Of a stretch of DNA of 62,277 nt, positions 61,218 through 62,277 are shown piece by piece. Position 1 is the stretch's first letter; every line of letters starts with the position of its first letter. The stretch covers positions 2,516,828 to 2,579,104 of the forward strand of contig CP070691.1 of NCBI GenBank assembly GCA_020353195.1, written 5' to 3'. This stretch comes from Phycisphaerales bacterium (GTDB lineage: Bacteria; Planctomycetota; Phycisphaerae; UBA1845). The notes under the pieces were generated by a model that had not been told where the DNA came from, made no database searches, and saw only the letters and a program-made list of their open reading frames with translations. The position numbers were made by a program, and so were the translations under genes.

Positions 61218-62069
61218 ATGCGTTGGTGGCGGCGGTTGCACGATGCGCAGTGGTATGTCCGGTGGCTCGTCAAGGGAGCGGCCGTCGGGATCACGTTGTT
61301 GCTGGTCACGTTTCCGTATCCGCATCTGCTGGTGCGGAACATGCAGCGTTGGCGGAATCCGAACGCGCTGATCGAGCCGGCGGCACCGCGCCTACAGCCG
61401 ATGGTGCGGGAGTTGCGTGATCAGCTCACCCCGTCGCTACCTCCGCGGCGAACCCTCAGGAAGGTCGAGCGATACGTTTGCGAGAGGATCACCTACGCCT
61501 GGGACTGGGACACGTGGGGTGTCGCCGACTATCTGCCCACGGTGGATGAGGTGCTCGACGCCGGTCATGAAGATTGTGACGGGCGAGCGGTGATCGCGGC
61601 TTCGCTGCTGCGGGCCCTGGGGTACAAGGCGGACCTGGTGTCGGACTTCGCCCACGTATGGGTCAGAACCGACAAGGGGGAGCTCATGTCGCCGGGCAAG
61701 CGGAAGAGCATCGTCGCGTCCGACCGGCGGGGCGCTCAGATCCGATGGAAGACGCTGTCGAATCTGCCGCGTGCGATGGCATACGGGGTTTCGCCGTTTC
61801 CTCTGTGGCGAGAGTTGATCGTGCTGACCGTAGTGTGGTTGGCGCTGCTCAGGCCGGGTATCGGGCGCGCGTATGCCGCGGTGGGCGCGCTGTTGCTGAT
61901 CGAGGGGCTTTTGAAGCTACGGTTGGGCGGACACGACTGGCGACATCCGATTCTCTGGCTGCAGCTGGTCGGCGCCATGGAGATGGTAGCCGCGTTCGTC
62001 CTGTTGTCAGCGGCCGGTCGTCGGGCGGCCAGCCAGCCGTCATCGGGCCCGCCGGTGCCCGAAGCCTGA
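61218..62069 (+). CDS. Transglutaminase-like membrane protein
   Basis: A 283-residue protein. A membrane helix (AVGITLLLVTFPYPHLLV, about 22-39) leads into a transglutaminase-like cysteine-peptidase domain: RKVERYVCERITYAWDWDTW, the catalytic Cys120 in GHEDCDGRAVIAASLLRALGY and His146 in SDFAHVWVR. Three further helices follow (about 185-270; LIVLTVVWLALL, VGALLLIEGLLKL, LQLVGAMEMVAAFVLL). Such proteins act as peptidases or crosslinkers near the membrane. ATG 61218 has a short GAGG before it; the open frame further upstream is Arg-rich and overlaps the attenuator-like region. Confidence 0.82.
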   Translation: MRWWRRLHDAQWYVRWLVKGAAVGITLLLVTFPYPHLLVRNMQRWRNPNALIEPAAPRLQPMVRELRDQLTPSLPPRRTLRKVERYVCERITYAWDWDTWGVADYLPTVDEVLDAGHEDCDGRAVIAASLLRALGYKADLVSDFAHVWVRTDKGELMSPGKRKSIVASDRRGAQIRWKTLSNLPRAMAYGVSPFPLWRELIVLTVVWLALLRPGIGRAYAAVGALLLIEGLLKLRLGGHDWRHPILWLQLVGAMEMVAAFVLLSAAGRRAASQPSSGPPVPEA

Positions 62070-62121
62070 CCCTTCTGACGGGCGGACGACCGCCGTCGGC
62101 GGCGTGTCGCGGTCGGTAGGC

Positions 62122-62135
62122 ATATGTAATGAGTT
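62122..62135 (+). repeat. 14-base direct repeat, copy 2
   Basis: Second exact copy of ATATGTAATGAGTT, 96 bases upstream of the last gene. Confidence 0.5.
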
Positions 62136-62230
62136 GTTGAGCATCACCGCGCCGACGTGTTCACGCCTCGGACTGATGGTAGACTTACGGTGAGGTTTTC
62201 CTTGATTCCATTATGGAGGCACTGCCAGTC

Positions 62231-62277
62231 ATGAAGACTTCGGGACGTTTCGTCGCATTCGTGATGTGTATCGTGAT
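62231..62277 (+). CDS. Start of an exported protein, truncated by the window
   Basis: Only 15 codons are visible: MKTSGRFVAFVMCIV, a basic start leading into a hydrophobic segment typical of a signal peptide. TGGAGG lies 10 bases upstream of the ATG. Function cannot be judged. A 14-base repeat shared with the preceding gene's control region lies upstream. Confidence 0.6.
   Translation, partial: MKTSGRFVAFVMCIV

Noticed and set aside
1..62277. tRNA, rRNA, prophage, insertion sequence or integrase
   Set aside because: I looked for cloverleaf arms, transposase DDE motifs, terminal inverted repeats with target duplications and phage structural genes and saw none.

Overview
The window is a high-GC bacterial chromosome segment that looks like Planctomycetota, most probably a Phycisphaerae-like lineage. 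This is inference from several signs: secreted proteins that end in dockerin-like Ca loops (DxDxDGDVDLxDF), a DUF1559-like prepilin, a lysine/alanine H1-like protein, an exosortase-associated EpsI protein with a giant TPR partner, a small conserved protein of planctomycete type (58025-58606), and intergenic palindromes of a kind I associate with planctomycete genomes. I saw no rRNA, tRNA, CRISPR array, prophage or insertion sequence, and both window edges cut genes.

Layout. 1-1593 (minus): an overlapping operon of a MarR regulator, a 63-residue unknown protein, a 2[4Fe-4S] ferredoxin subunit and a 2-oxoacid:ferredoxin oxidoreductase alpha subunit. 1941-14674: a GNAT acetyltransferase, a 1618-residue secreted PPC/P-domain/dockerin protein and a run of exported enzymes (unknown secreted protein, nucleotide pyrophosphatase-like lipoprotein, GH113-like hydrolase, PLC-like metalloprotein). 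14845-19792: H1-like protein, EF-P, a c-type cytochrome lipoprotein, PilT and a YkgJ-type cysteine-cluster protein. 19978-29392: a Cys-rich dockerin protein, two CNNM/CBS transporters, then the giant TPR protein and EpsI. 29723-37127: a NeuD-like acyltransferase, a lipoprotein with a C-terminal sorting signal, an ECF sigma factor with a dockerin-tailed membrane partner, and an envelope operon (DUF2752, two paralogous lipoproteins, glycosyltransferase). 37192-40851: sdhCAB behind a clear promoter. 40904-48940: TlyA-like methyltransferase, prepilin, aldehyde dehydrogenase, a metal-sensor/His-rich membrane protein pair, an orphan DNA methyltransferase and a prolyl oligopeptidase. 49134-62277: HEAT protein, lipoproteins, GspG-like protein, HD-GYP response regulator, HPP membrane protein, PyrK, a transglutaminase-like membrane protein and the start of one more exported protein.

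Most likely under-described systems. (1) 44212-45545: a ribbon-helix-helix regulator with a Cys/His tail and a duplicated His-rich six-helix membrane protein, behind a promoter whose predicted start point sits in a palindrome. (2) 60856-60964: a promoter followed by two mutually exclusive hairpins, one a terminator, upstream of the transglutaminase-like gene. (3) 59435-59587: a promoter-to-terminator unit with no credible reading frame, just before pyrK. (4) The coupled 63-residue gene in the oxidoreductase operon. (5) The ECF sigma factor and its dockerin-tailed partner.

Several genes appear to start at or within a few bases of the predicted transcription start (16610, 23708, 51753), which suggests leaderless mRNAs alongside genes with strong GGAGG sites. 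All functions are assigned from motifs read by eye; no database search was possible.
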